Assembly (NCBI GenBank): GCA_944800085.1
Contig: CALYLO010000002.1
Coordinates: forward strand, 62,001-126,000
DNA: 64,000 nt
Direction: 5' to 3'
Source: Paenibacillus melissococcoides
GTDB taxonomy: Bacteria > Bacillota > Bacilli > Paenibacillales > Paenibacillaceae
Position 1 is the first letter of the stretch. Every line of letters begins with the position of its first letter. The translations under genes were made by a program, and so were the position numbers. The notes beneath the pieces are model-generated. The model ran no database searches. It had not been told where the DNA came from and worked only from the letters and a program-made list of their open reading frames with translations. Below are positions 17,005 through 25,881 of the stretch, piece by piece.

Positions 17005-18217
17005 CTATGATTGATGGACGGCCGCGCTCGCGGATGGAGCTGCCGATCTCCCCATCCGGGAGGAGGCGATGACGATGAGGAACAGCAGTCCCATGAAGGA
17101 CATCAGCAGCCACTGTGCCCCGGATACGCCGAAGGCATCCATCATCCAGCCGGTCAAGCGAGGTACGACGGCCCCGCCGATGCCGCCGGCGGCGACGAGC
17201 AGGCTGGTTATCCGCTCGGTCATGCCGGGCAGGACATGATTGGCGAAGACGAGCGCGATCGAGAAGATGCCTGCCATGCCGATGCCGAACAGCAGCGTCA
17301 CGGCGAAGCTGCTCCACAGCTGGGAGGCGAAGACGAAGCCCGCCATCATGAGGAGCGACAGTCCGCAGCTGTAGAACAGATAGCGGGCATATCCCATTCG
17401 CTCGGCCAGGACGCCGGCGAAAAAGCGCCCGAAGGCCATCGTCCCCCAGAAGGGTGATGCTGATGGAGGCGGTAGCCGATGTCACCCCTGCATTCTCGAT
17501 CAGCATGGACGGGAGGAAGTTGACGAAGCTCATTTCGACGCCGACATAGGTCAGGAAAAAGACGATCATCAAGCCGATAAACAGCCACTCGTTTGCTCCG
17601 AGCTTCGAAGGCGCCGCCGCGGCTGCCTGCCGTTCCCCGGATTCGCGTCGCTGCCGGCGCAGCATAGGCTCGGCCTCTCCCAGCGGGAGGAACAGCCACA
17701 GCGCGCCCGTGCCGATGGACAGCACAGTGACGCTGATGAAGGAGGCATACCACATGTCGTATACAATGAAGACCGACGAGACTATCGGGATCAGCAAGGC
17801 GCCGATGCCGAAAAATACCTCCAAGCGGCTCATGGCAATCGCTTTGTTCGCGCCCATGAATTCAATGATGATGGCTCCGATGATTGCCTCGATCATCCCG
17901 AAGCCGAGGCCTGCCACAGGAGCGGCAGTCAGCATCCATTCCCACGGGGGCAGGAAGCAGTATACCGCCTCGCCGAGCGTGAGGGCCGTCAACGCGAAGA
18001 GCAGAGCGCCCCGGCGCCCGATGCGGCTGGTGAGCAGCGGCGTCAGCAGGACGCCGACTAGAAATCCGGCGAATTGATTGAAAATAAGCTGGCCTCCGTC
18101 GCCATACGAACGCCCGTAGTGGGCCATCATTTCCTCCAGAATGGTACCGATAACAACATGGGCCAGGCCGATAAGAAAATAACATAGGCATCCGAGCCAA
18201 AAAATACGTTTCATCAT
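17005..18217 (-). pseudogene. MFS transporter split by a frameshift
   Basis: The gene encodes a twelve-span sugar- or drug-type MFS permease in two frames. The first part (18217 down to about 17450) starts MMKRIFWLGCLCYFLIGLAH after AGGAGG and runs to SATASISITLL. The second part (17439 to 17005) resumes as MAFGRFFAGVLAERMGYARY and ends at the expected length. They join at a run of five G at about 17445-17450, where one extra or two missing bases break the frame. Continuing in the first frame yields an Arg-rich non-membrane tail. It is either a recent pseudogene or a base-calling error in the G run. Confidence 0.85.
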
Positions 18218-18312
18218 TCGTTGTCGTCCAATCCTCCTGCTGCATCAAGTGAAAATCTAACCCAATCATATGCAATCCTTCACATATTGTCGAGCTAAAT
18301 TCCCAATCTATG

Positions 18313-19150
18313 CTAGGGCGTGTACGCAAACTATCGAAATAGCCAAATATCTGGTAAACTTATCCTATGAGAAGACGATATGAGATACGAGATGACCAAT
18401 GGGAACGACTCAAAGACCTCTTGCCACCGGAACGGAAACCACAGGGTGGACGTCCGGCAATCGATAACCGAAAAATGTTCAATGCCATGCTTTGGGTGAT
18501 TCGTTCTGGTGCGCCTTGGCGAGACTTGCCAGAGCATTATGGCTCCTGGAGCAGTGTCTACAGTCGTTTCCGCCGCTGGGAGAAAGCAGGCATCTTTGAT
18601 CGAATGCTAGACGTTCTGGCTGCCAATCCCGATGACGAAAGTGTTATGCTCGATGCTTCCATCGTTCGTGTTCACCAACACGGCGCGGGGGCAAAAGGGG
18701 GCAGCAATTCCAAGCCATCGGACGATCACGCGGAGGATTAACCAGCAAGATTCATGCCGTTGTAGACGGCCTTGGCAATCCGCTACGCTTCGAAGTAACC
18801 GCAGGCAACATCAATGATTGTGTAACGGGTTATGAGATCCTGCAAACCCAAGACATACAAGGTAAACATGTTTTGGCGGATCGCGGATACGATACCGATA
18901 AAATCATTGCGCTTTTGGAAGAGAAACTGGCCCATTCCGTCATTCCCAGTAAGAAGAATCGCACGATCCAACGTACAACCGACTGGTGGTTGTATAAAGA
19001 GCGTCATCTGGTCGAATGCCTGTTCAACAAACTCAAACATAATCGTCGGCTGGCAACTCGGTACGATAAATTGGCCTGTACTTTTGTTGCCTTCTTAAAG
19101 CTGGCCTCTTCCATGATCTGGTTGGCTTAAGGTTTGCATACACGCCCTAG
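18313..19150 (+). mobile_element. IS5-family insertion sequence, 838 bp
   Basis: Terminal inverted repeats CTAGGGCGTGTACGCAAAC (left) and its complement at the right end differ at one position. Between them lie two overlapping transposase frames. The outermost CTAG may be the target duplication or part of the repeat; both ends read CTAG. The element sits upstream of the frameshifted MFS gene. Confidence 0.92.
18367..19130 (+). CDS. IS5-family transposase made by -1 frameshifting
   Basis: Frame A (18367-18741) holds the DUF4096-type N-terminal domain (YEIRDDQWERLKDLLPPE, GAPWRDLPEHYG) and the first catalytic Asp (VMLDASIVRVHQHG). After a GCAAAAGGGGGC slippery stretch at about 18691-18702 the product continues in the -1 frame with QAIGRSRGGLTSKIHAVVD and LADRGYDTDKII. 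It ends with LVECLFNKLKHNRRLATRYDK, which supplies the DDE glutamate. The A-AAA-GGG heptamer is the usual programmed slip signal of IS427-group elements. All catalytic segments are intact, so the element may be active. Confidence 0.88.
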
Positions 19151-19403
19151 AATGAATGTACGAAAATGTGCCAGGACACGATTGTGCGGCATGCGGGCAT
19201 CATCCCCCGCCCGGCATGGCAGCTTCATCGGGATCGGAAGGCGATGGCGCAGGCCTCAATGATGGCCTGTCATCTGCTGCGATGGAAGCGCTTCGCCGGC
19301 AGGCTGGATACCGATAATCGATTTATATCCGGGGGAGGGACCGGTTAAGGACTGCCTTGCGCAGCATGACGGTTCCGTCCCGGCTTGGGGAAGGAGAGTG
19401 TGA
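19151..19403. other. Leader region of the first drug-type ABC exporter
   Basis: No gene is supported. No MarR-type regulator precedes this exporter, unlike the second pair at 49 kb. Confidence 0.5.
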
Positions 19404-21134
19404 ATGAGGAAAATACTATCATTTCTGCGCCCCTATCGGGGGCCGATGGTTTTCGCGCTGGCCCTCATGCTGATGGAGTTAGCCGTGGATCTGTGGCTCC
19501 CGCTGCTCATGGCTCGAATTATTAATGAGGGGATTGTAGCCCATCAACTCCCCGCGGTGGTGCAGTGGGGAGGGCTGATGGTCGGCTTGGTGTTGTTCGG
19601 CTTCGTATGCGGCATCGTCAACTCGTACTATGCGGCGCATGTGAGCCAGAACTTCGGCTATGATATCCGGAAGCACCTGTTCGAGAAAATTCAGTCCTTC
19701 TCGTTTGCCAATTTCAGCCGCTTCCCGACCGCGACGCTGATTACGCGGGTGACGTCGGACGTGACGACGATGCAGAACGTCGTGTTCATGGGGCTGCGCA
19801 TCATGATGAGGGCGCCGCTAATGATGATCGGCGGCCTCGTGATGGCGCTGCTGGTCAACGTCAGGCTGGCGCTCATTCTGGCCGTCGTCACGCCGGTGCT
19901 GTTCATCTTGCTCGTCTGGCTGATGAACAAGGCGTTCCTCCTGTTCCGCTCGGTGCAGGAGCGCTTGGACCGGGTGAATGGGGTGCTCCGCGAGAACCTG
20001 TTCGGCATGCGGCTCATCAAGGCGTTCGTTCGCGATAAGCATGAAGTGGAACGGTTCGAGGAGGCGAACGGGCAGCTGATGGATCGGACGGTCGCCGCGC
20101 TGCGCCTGATTGAGTTCACGGTTCCGCTCCTCCTGGTGCTGATGAACGGCAGCATTCTGTTCGTGCTGTGGTATGGCGGGCTGGGCGTACAGATCGGCAG
20201 CACCGACCTCGGCGAAGTGGTGGCTATCGTCAATTACACGACGCGGATTACGGGAGCGCTGTCGATGGTCTCCATGATTATGATGAATCTGTCGCGCGCC
20301 AAGGCGTCCGCCCAACGGATAGCCGATGTGCTGCAGAGCGAGGTCGACGTGACGGATGCGGCCGATGCCGATCCGGATGCGGCGGTAAGCAAAGGCCGCG
20401 TGGAATTCCAGCACGTCACCTTCCGCTATCCGGACACCGAGGCACCTGTGCTGCAGGACGTGTCGTTCACGGTACGATCGGGTGAGACGATAGCGATCAT
20501 GGGAGCGACCGGCTCCGGGAAATCATCCCTGTTCCAGCTGATTCCGCGGCTGTACGATGTCAGCAAGGGACGCGTCCTGCTGGACGGGATGGACGTTCGC
20601 TCCATGACGATGGAGCAGCTCCGCCGCCACATCGGTTATGTGCCGCAGGAGGTCATGCTGTTCAGCGGCACGGTGCGGGACAATATCCGCTGGGGCAAGC
20701 AGGATGCCTCCGATGACGAGGTCATGGAGGCGGCACACCGCGCCCAGATTCATGACACGATTATGAAGCTTCCCCGCCAATATGACACGATGCTCGGGCA
20801 GAAGGGGATCAATCTGTCCGGCGGACAGAAGCAGCGGCTGTCGATTGCCCGGGCGCTGATCCGGAAGCCGAAGCTGCTCCTGCTGGATGACAGCACGAGC
20901 GCGCTTGATGTGAAGACCGAGGCCCGGCTGCTGGAGGCATTGGGGGCCAATCCTTGCACGACACTGATTATTACGCAGAAAATCAGCACCGCCCTCCAGG
21001 CGGATGCCGTGATTCTCATCGATGACGGACGCATATTGGATCAGGGAAGCCATGACGAGCTGATGCGCCGCAGCGAACTGTACCGGCGCATCGTGCAGTC
21101 CCAGTTCGAGCGAGGGGAGGGAGTTCCATGCTGA
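19404..21134 (+). CDS. Heterodimeric multidrug-type ABC exporter, degenerate-site subunit
   Basis: This type-1 exporter half-transporter has 576 residues and starts after AAGGAGAG. Six membrane helices fill residues 1-310. In the ATPase domain Walker A is GATGSGKSS and the signature is canonical LSGGQ, but Walker B reads LLLLDDSTSALD (catalytic Glu replaced by Asp) and the switch His is Gln (ITQKISTA). Such a subunit supplies the defective Walker half of an asymmetric pair, as in BmrC/BmrD, YfiB/YfiC and TM287/288. The partner gene overlaps by seven bases. Substrate unknown. Confidence 0.9.
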   Translation: MRKILSFLRPYRGPMVFALALMLMELAVDLWLPLLMARIINEGIVAHQLPAVVQWGGLMVGLVLFGFVCGIVNSYYAAHVSQNFGYDIRKHLFEKIQSFSFANFSRFPTATLITRVTSDVTTMQNVVFMGLRIMMRAPLMMIGGLVMALLVNVRLALILAVVTPVLFILLVWLMNKAFLLFRSVQERLDRVNGVLRENLFGMRLIKAFVRDKHEVERFEEANGQLMDRTVAALRLIEFTVPLLLVLMNGSILFVLWYGGLGVQIGSTDLGEVVAIVNYTTRITGALSMVSMIMMNLSRAKASAQRIADVLQSEVDVTDAADADPDAAVSKGRVEFQHVTFRYPDTEAPVLQDVSFTVRSGETIAIMGATGSGKSSLFQLIPRLYDVSKGRVLLDGMDVRSMTMEQLRRHIGYVPQEVMLFSGTVRDNIRWGKQDASDDEVMEAAHRAQIHDTIMKLPRQYDTMLGQKGINLSGGQKQRLSIARALIRKPKLLLLDDSTSALDVKTEARLLEALGANPCTTLIITQKISTALQADAVILIDDGRILDQGSHDELMRRSELYRRIVQSQFERGEGVPC

Positions 21135-22969
21135 GACTGAAGCTGCCGGAGAAGCCCGGCAGGACCGCTGCGGACCGGGGCGGAGGCGGAACGGCGGCCG
21201 GCAGCCCTTCGAAGAAGAAGCCCCGGGCCAAGGACTGGTCAGGCACGCTGCTTCGCATATGGCGTTACATGTCCGGCCACACAGGACTGCTGGCCCTTAT
21301 TTTCCTTATGGTGTTGCTGACGTCGGGGCTTGGCTTGCTCGGTCCCTTCCTGGTCGGGTATGCGATCGACCATTATATCAAGACGCAGGAAGGCGGCAAC
21401 TTCCTGCTGCTCCTCGTCCTGCTCGGCGCCGTGTACCTGCTGTATTCGGCCGCTCTCTTCCTGCAGAACTACTGGATGATCGGCGTGGCGCAGAAGGCGG
21501 TCTACGCCATGCGCTCCGATCTGTTCGGGAAGCTCCACACGCTGCCGGTCCAGTTCTATACGAAGCGGCAGCATGGCGAGCTGATGAGCCGGATTACGAA
21601 CGATATCGACAATGTGAGCCAGACGCTGAACAGCTCGTTCATTCAGCTCTCCTCCAGCATTCTGACCTTCGTCGGCATGCTGACGCTAATGCTGTGGCTG
21701 AGTCCGCTGCTGACGCTGATCACGCTGACGATTGTGCCGCTTATGTTCCTCGGCATGAGATGGATTACGCGGCGGACCGGACGGTTTTTCAAGGAGCAGC
21801 AGCGCAATCTTGGGGAGATGAACGGGTTCATCGAGGAGACGTTCTCGGGGCAGAAGATCGTGAAGAGCTTCTCGCAGGAGCAAAAAGTCATTCAGGAGTT
21901 CGCCGAGAAGAGCGAACGGTTGAAGGCTTCCGGGTATTGGGCCCAGACCTATTCGGGCTTCATTCCGAAGCTGATGAACGTGCTGAACAATATGAGCTTC
22001 GCCATCATTGCGGGAGCGGGCGGCGTGCTGGCGCTCCATGGGCTCGTCTCGATCGGGGTCATCGTAACCTTCTCCGAGTACGCGCGGCAATTCACCCGGC
22101 CGCTGAACGATCTGGCGAACCAATTCAATACATTCCTGTCCGCGATTGCGGGGGCGGAGCGGGTATTTGAAGTGCTGGAGGAGCGCGAGGAGGGGCAGGA
22201 TGAGCAGGATGCGATCCGGCTGCAGCGAGTGCGCGGCGAGATCGAGTTCGTGGATGTCTCGTTCGCCTACGAGAAGGACGGGCGCACCTTGAGGGACGTC
22301 TCCTTCCGGGCGGAGCCCGGCCAGACGATTGCTCTGGTCGGGCCGACCGGGGCTGGCAAGACGACGATTACCCAACTGCTCAGCCGTTTCTATGACTATG
22401 ACAGCGGCCAGATCTATCTCGACGGCGTCGAGCTGTCCGCCATAGACCGAAAAAATTTGCGCAGCCATATGGGCTTCGTGCTGCAGGATTCCTTCCTGTT
22501 CCAGGGCACCATTCGCGACAATATCCGCTATGGCCGGCTGGATGCCACCGACGAGGAGGTCGAGCAGGCCGCGCGGCTGGCGAATGCCCATTCATTCATC
22601 ATGAAGCTGCCGCAGGGGTACGAGACGGAGCTGAGCCAGGACGGCAGCGGCATTAGCCAGGGCCAGAAGCAGCTGCTGTCGATCGCGCGGGCGGTGCTGG
22701 CGGATCCGGCCATTCTCATCCTGGACGAAGCGACGAGCAGCATCGACACGATTACGGAGATGAAGATTCAGGAGGCACTGTACCGGCTGATGGAGGGGCG
22801 AACGAGTATCGTTATCGCGCACCGTCTGAATACGATTCAGCAGGCAGACTGCATCCTCGTGCTGGAGGACGGACGCATCATCGAGCAGGGAAGCCACGAG
22901 TCGCTGCTGCGGCAGCAGGGCTTCTACCACGGCTTGGTGCAGAGCCAGTTCCGGCGCCAATCGGGATAG
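21128..22969 (+). CDS. Heterodimeric multidrug-type ABC exporter, catalytic subunit
   Basis: This 613-residue partner of the preceding subunit starts behind GAGGGGAGGG. A basic, Gly-rich N-terminal tail of about 40 residues precedes six helices. Walker A is GPTGAGKTT, Walker B is ILILDEATSSID and the switch His is present (IAHRLNTI), so its Walker half is competent. Its signature reads ISQGQ instead of LSGGQ and would face the degenerate Walker half of the partner. The split of defects between the two proteins is the textbook asymmetric-exporter arrangement. Confidence 0.9.
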   Translation: MLRLKLPEKPGRTAADRGGGGTAAGSPSKKKPRAKDWSGTLLRIWRYMSGHTGLLALIFLMVLLTSGLGLLGPFLVGYAIDHYIKTQEGGNFLLLLVLLGAVYLLYSAALFLQNYWMIGVAQKAVYAMRSDLFGKLHTLPVQFYTKRQHGELMSRITNDIDNVSQTLNSSFIQLSSSILTFVGMLTLMLWLSPLLTLITLTIVPLMFLGMRWITRRTGRFFKEQQRNLGEMNGFIEETFSGQKIVKSFSQEQKVIQEFAEKSERLKASGYWAQTYSGFIPKLMNVLNNMSFAIIAGAGGVLALHGLVSIGVIVTFSEYARQFTRPLNDLANQFNTFLSAIAGAERVFEVLEEREEGQDEQDAIRLQRVRGEIEFVDVSFAYEKDGRTLRDVSFRAEPGQTIALVGPTGAGKTTITQLLSRFYDYDSGQIYLDGVELSAIDRKNLRSHMGFVLQDSFLFQGTIRDNIRYGRLDATDEEVEQAARLANAHSFIMKLPQGYETELSQDGSGISQGQKQLLSIARAVLADPAILILDEATSSIDTITEMKIQEALYRLMEGRTSIVIAHRLNTIQQADCILVLEDGRIIEQGSHESLLRQQGFYHGLVQSQFRRQSG

Positions 22970-23214
22970 TAGACGCTGCGCCGGGTGACAGGATTCACAT
23001 CCGGTGCAGGCATTTCCTGAAATGGATTGATCCGAATTGGGTGAATTTTTGTTGTTCCTTTTTCTTTGAAGTGATCGCCAATTCGTTCTTTTCTTCATGC
23101 TGTAATAATAATGATAAATATTATAATGAATTAAAAAATGGGAAAAGTTGTTTAAAACTTTCCCTGATGATGGTAAGGTAAAGGCGGATAGAGAAATGGA
23201 GGTCATTTAAATAA

Positions 23215-23757
23215 ATGAATCGTAAGTTAGTGATCCGTCTGGCTTTTATTTTGTTAATCCTTCTTATTATTACGCTTGTTGATTATTTTGGAAGAGATAA
23301 ATATGAAGTGATAACAAAATCACAGATAGAACATATTGTAGCTACAGAGGGAATCACCGTATTGGCGGAGGAACGGTTAAATGAGCGGAATAAACCTGCC
23401 GCTCTTATCTTTTATGAGAAGGAAATCTATATCGGTTCCTATAGTGTTTTCAACAGAAACGGAAAAATCGAGTATGCGAAGACGTTGACCACACATAAAA
23501 GAAGGGAAAAGTCGGTAGAGGTGCTTGGCGCAGACGGGGGATACTCCTATGTTATGCTCAGAGTAAATGATAAAAGTATCCAAGAAAAAATGAAAAGAAT
23601 AGTAGTTACATTTGGCAATAAAGAGGTCATTAAAGACACAAGTCCAAATCAATTCAGTTACATTATTGTACACGATGAGGATACTCATGGCATGAGCTTA
23701 CAAACAAACATTACTATATATGGAGAAAAAGATGAAATACTATATAATTGGGATTAA
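23215..23757 (+). CDS. Membrane-anchored protein of unknown function
   Basis: The 180-residue product begins with one membrane span (RLAFILLILLIITLVDYF) after a short basic start and continues as an extracytoplasmic beta-rich domain. A GGAGG lies about twelve bases before the ATG. It shows a charged segment (KRREKSVEVLGADGGYSYVMLRV) but no motif I recognise. Base composition is markedly AT-rich relative to the window, and it is followed at 15 bases by a second, decayed gene, suggesting a horizontally acquired pair. Confidence 0.6.
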   Translation: MNRKLVIRLAFILLILLIITLVDYFGRDKYEVITKSQIEHIVATEGITVLAEERLNERNKPAALIFYEKEIYIGSYSVFNRNGKIEYAKTLTTHKRREKSVEVLGADGGYSYVMLRVNDKSIQEKMKRIVVTFGNKEVIKDTSPNQFSYIIVHDEDTHGMSLQTNITIYGEKDEILYNWD

Positions 23758-24387
23758 GAGGTTGTTCGATTATGAAAAGAAAGATAACATTTCTTATGGT
23801 TATATTTTTTTCGTTGGGAATTATCATCTTCTTTTCAAACTATAAACAAGTAAATAACAGTAATGCAAATTCAGATTTAATCAAAATCGATTTATATGAT
23901 TTTTTTTATACTACTCAGGCGATTAGTAAAATTGGTAATCAAGAACTTGACAAATCATATGCTGATTTATTAAAAAATTATGAGGTCGAGCAATTTTTTT
24001 ACGATGGAAATAACGGAGCTCTATATGATTTATAGTTATATACTCATTCAGTTGAAGCCAATAAATTAGCTAGCAAGAAGGCATCGAATATCATTAGGTT
24101 TGTCAATTCTTTGCAATCTAATGACGGTTATTTTCTATTATATAATACTCAAGATAAAAATATGAAGGATACAAATTATTTATTAAGTACAAAAATGGCG
24201 ACGGATATTTACCGACAATTTGGTCATAGCATTCCAAATTAAAATAAATTAGAGCAATGGTTAAATAGGGCTTGCTGAACAATCATTTTTCAAAGGTTTT
24301 ACAAGGATTTCTGGACTCTAACTCGAAATAAAATGCAAGGAGAATGCGAATTTCTTGCAAAAAATCGTGCACGTGGAGTGAGCCGAC

Positions 24388-25869
24388 ATGTATCGTAGAA
24401 CCGAAAGCCAGCTTCAGTTGTTCGAAGATTTCTACTTGCCGTTTGGCGGTAAATTAAATAAGGAGAACCGTTGGGTTCAACTGGCCGCTATCATCCCGTG
24501 GTGGCGGGCAGAAGAATTCTACGCGAAGTCGTTCAAGAAATCAATGCGCGGTCAGATCCCTTTGTCTGTTCGTATGGCTTTGGGAGCGCTGTACATTCAG
24601 GAACGTATGCAGCTCGATGATCGAGAGACGGTCCAGCAGATCGCCGAAAATCCGTACTACCAGTACTTCCTTGGGCTGCCGGCGTTCCAAGATAAGCCTC
24701 CGTTCCATCACTCGCTGTTGACCCATTTCCGCAAGCGATTGGGTGCGGATGTCATTGAACGAATCAACGATTGGATTTTGGAAGAGGACGCAGAGCGAAA
24801 GAAGCAGGAACAAAACAAGAGCGATCCTCAAGATCCTCCAGGCAGCGGCCATGGCTCTGATGGAACATCCGTTAATGAAGACGGCAAAAGCAAAGAGAAA
24901 CCATGCAACAAAGGCACCTTGATGCTCGACGCGACCTGCGCACCGGCCGACATCTCGTATCCGACCGATTTGAAATTATTGAACGAGGCGCGGGAAAAAC
25001 TCGAAGCGATCATCGATGTTCTGCACGAGCCTTTCGTCGGGAAGGCCAAGAAACCGAGAACGTATCGTCAAACCGCCCGCAAACGCTACCTCGAGATCGC
25101 CAAGAAACGGCGAACGGGTGCCAAATCCATCCGGAAAGCGGTTGGCAAACAGCTTCGTTATGTTTCGCGTAATCTTCGCATCATCGAAATGCTGGCAGCG
25201 AAAAGCAGCTTGAATCAACTGGGTTCGCAGCAGTATCGGCAATTGCTCGTCATTTCCGAGCTGTATCGTCAACAACAAGAGATGTACGACAAACGGACAC
25301 ACTCGGTGGAAGATCGAATCGTCAGTCTTTCCCAACCGCATGTACGGCCGATTGTCCGCGGGAAAGTGAATGCTCCCGTCGAGTTTGGAGCAAAGCTGGC
25401 GATCAGTCTGGTGGACGGTTACGCTCGAATGGAGAAGCTGTCCTGGGATAACTTCAACGAAAGCATGACACTGAAAGCTTCCGTGGAGTCGTTCGTCCAG
25501 CGATATGGGTGTTATCCGGAAGCCATTCTAGCCGACCAAATCTACCGAAATCGGGAGAACCTTCGCTATTGTAAGGAGCACGGCATCCGTTTGAGTGGTC
25601 CAAACTTAGGGCGTCCGAAGAAAGAAGCGGAACCCGATCGGAACCAGGCCAGACAGGATGCTTCAATGCGTAACGCAATCGAAGGAAAATTCGGAGAAGG
25701 CAAACGCTCCTACGGACTGGGGCGTATTCGAGCACGCCTTCGAGAGACAAGCGAAACGGTCATTGCCCTGCAACTGCTTGTTATGAATCTCGAACGCAAG
25801 CTGCGCGTTCTCTTTTTGCCGATTTTCAGACTGCTGCTGAATCTGTGCCGTCAGCCTCTGTGGGCCTAA
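24388..25869 (+). CDS. DDE transposase of the IS1182-like element
   Basis: This 493-residue transposase starts after GGAGTGAG. The N-terminal part (LFEDFYLPFGGKLNKENRW, SVRMALGALYIQERMQLDD) is the DUF772-type DNA-binding region of the IS5/IS1182 superfamily. A charged linker rich in Lys, Gln and Gly (about residues 140-175) precedes the catalytic core. The first Asp is in LMLDATCAPADISYP, the second near AILADQIYRNREN, and the Glu in RNAIEGKFGEGKRSYGL. The gene is intact, so the element could still move; the intron lies downstream of the stop and does not interrupt it. Confidence 0.9.
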   Translation: MYRRTESQLQLFEDFYLPFGGKLNKENRWVQLAAIIPWWRAEEFYAKSFKKSMRGQIPLSVRMALGALYIQERMQLDDRETVQQIAENPYYQYFLGLPAFQDKPPFHHSLLTHFRKRLGADVIERINDWILEEDAERKKQEQNKSDPQDPPGSGHGSDGTSVNEDGKSKEKPCNKGTLMLDATCAPADISYPTDLKLLNEAREKLEAIIDVLHEPFVGKAKKPRTYRQTARKRYLEIAKKRRTGAKSIRKAVGKQLRYVSRNLRIIEMLAAKSSLNQLGSQQYRQLLVISELYRQQQEMYDKRTHSVEDRIVSLSQPHVRPIVRGKVNAPVEFGAKLAISLVDGYARMEKLSWDNFNESMTLKASVESFVQRYGCYPEAILADQIYRNRENLRYCKEHGIRLSGPNLGRPKKEAEPDRNQARQDASMRNAIEGKFGEGKRSYGLGRIRARLRETSETVIALQLLVMNLERKLRVLFLPIFRLLLNLCRQPLWA

Positions 25870-25881
25870 AAGGCAATATGT

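Noticed and set aside
23772..24263. Terpene cyclase or prenyltransferase identity for the decayed gene
   Set aside because: The Leu-Gln-x-x-Asp-Gly-like segment is suggestive but occurs once; not enough to name a family.
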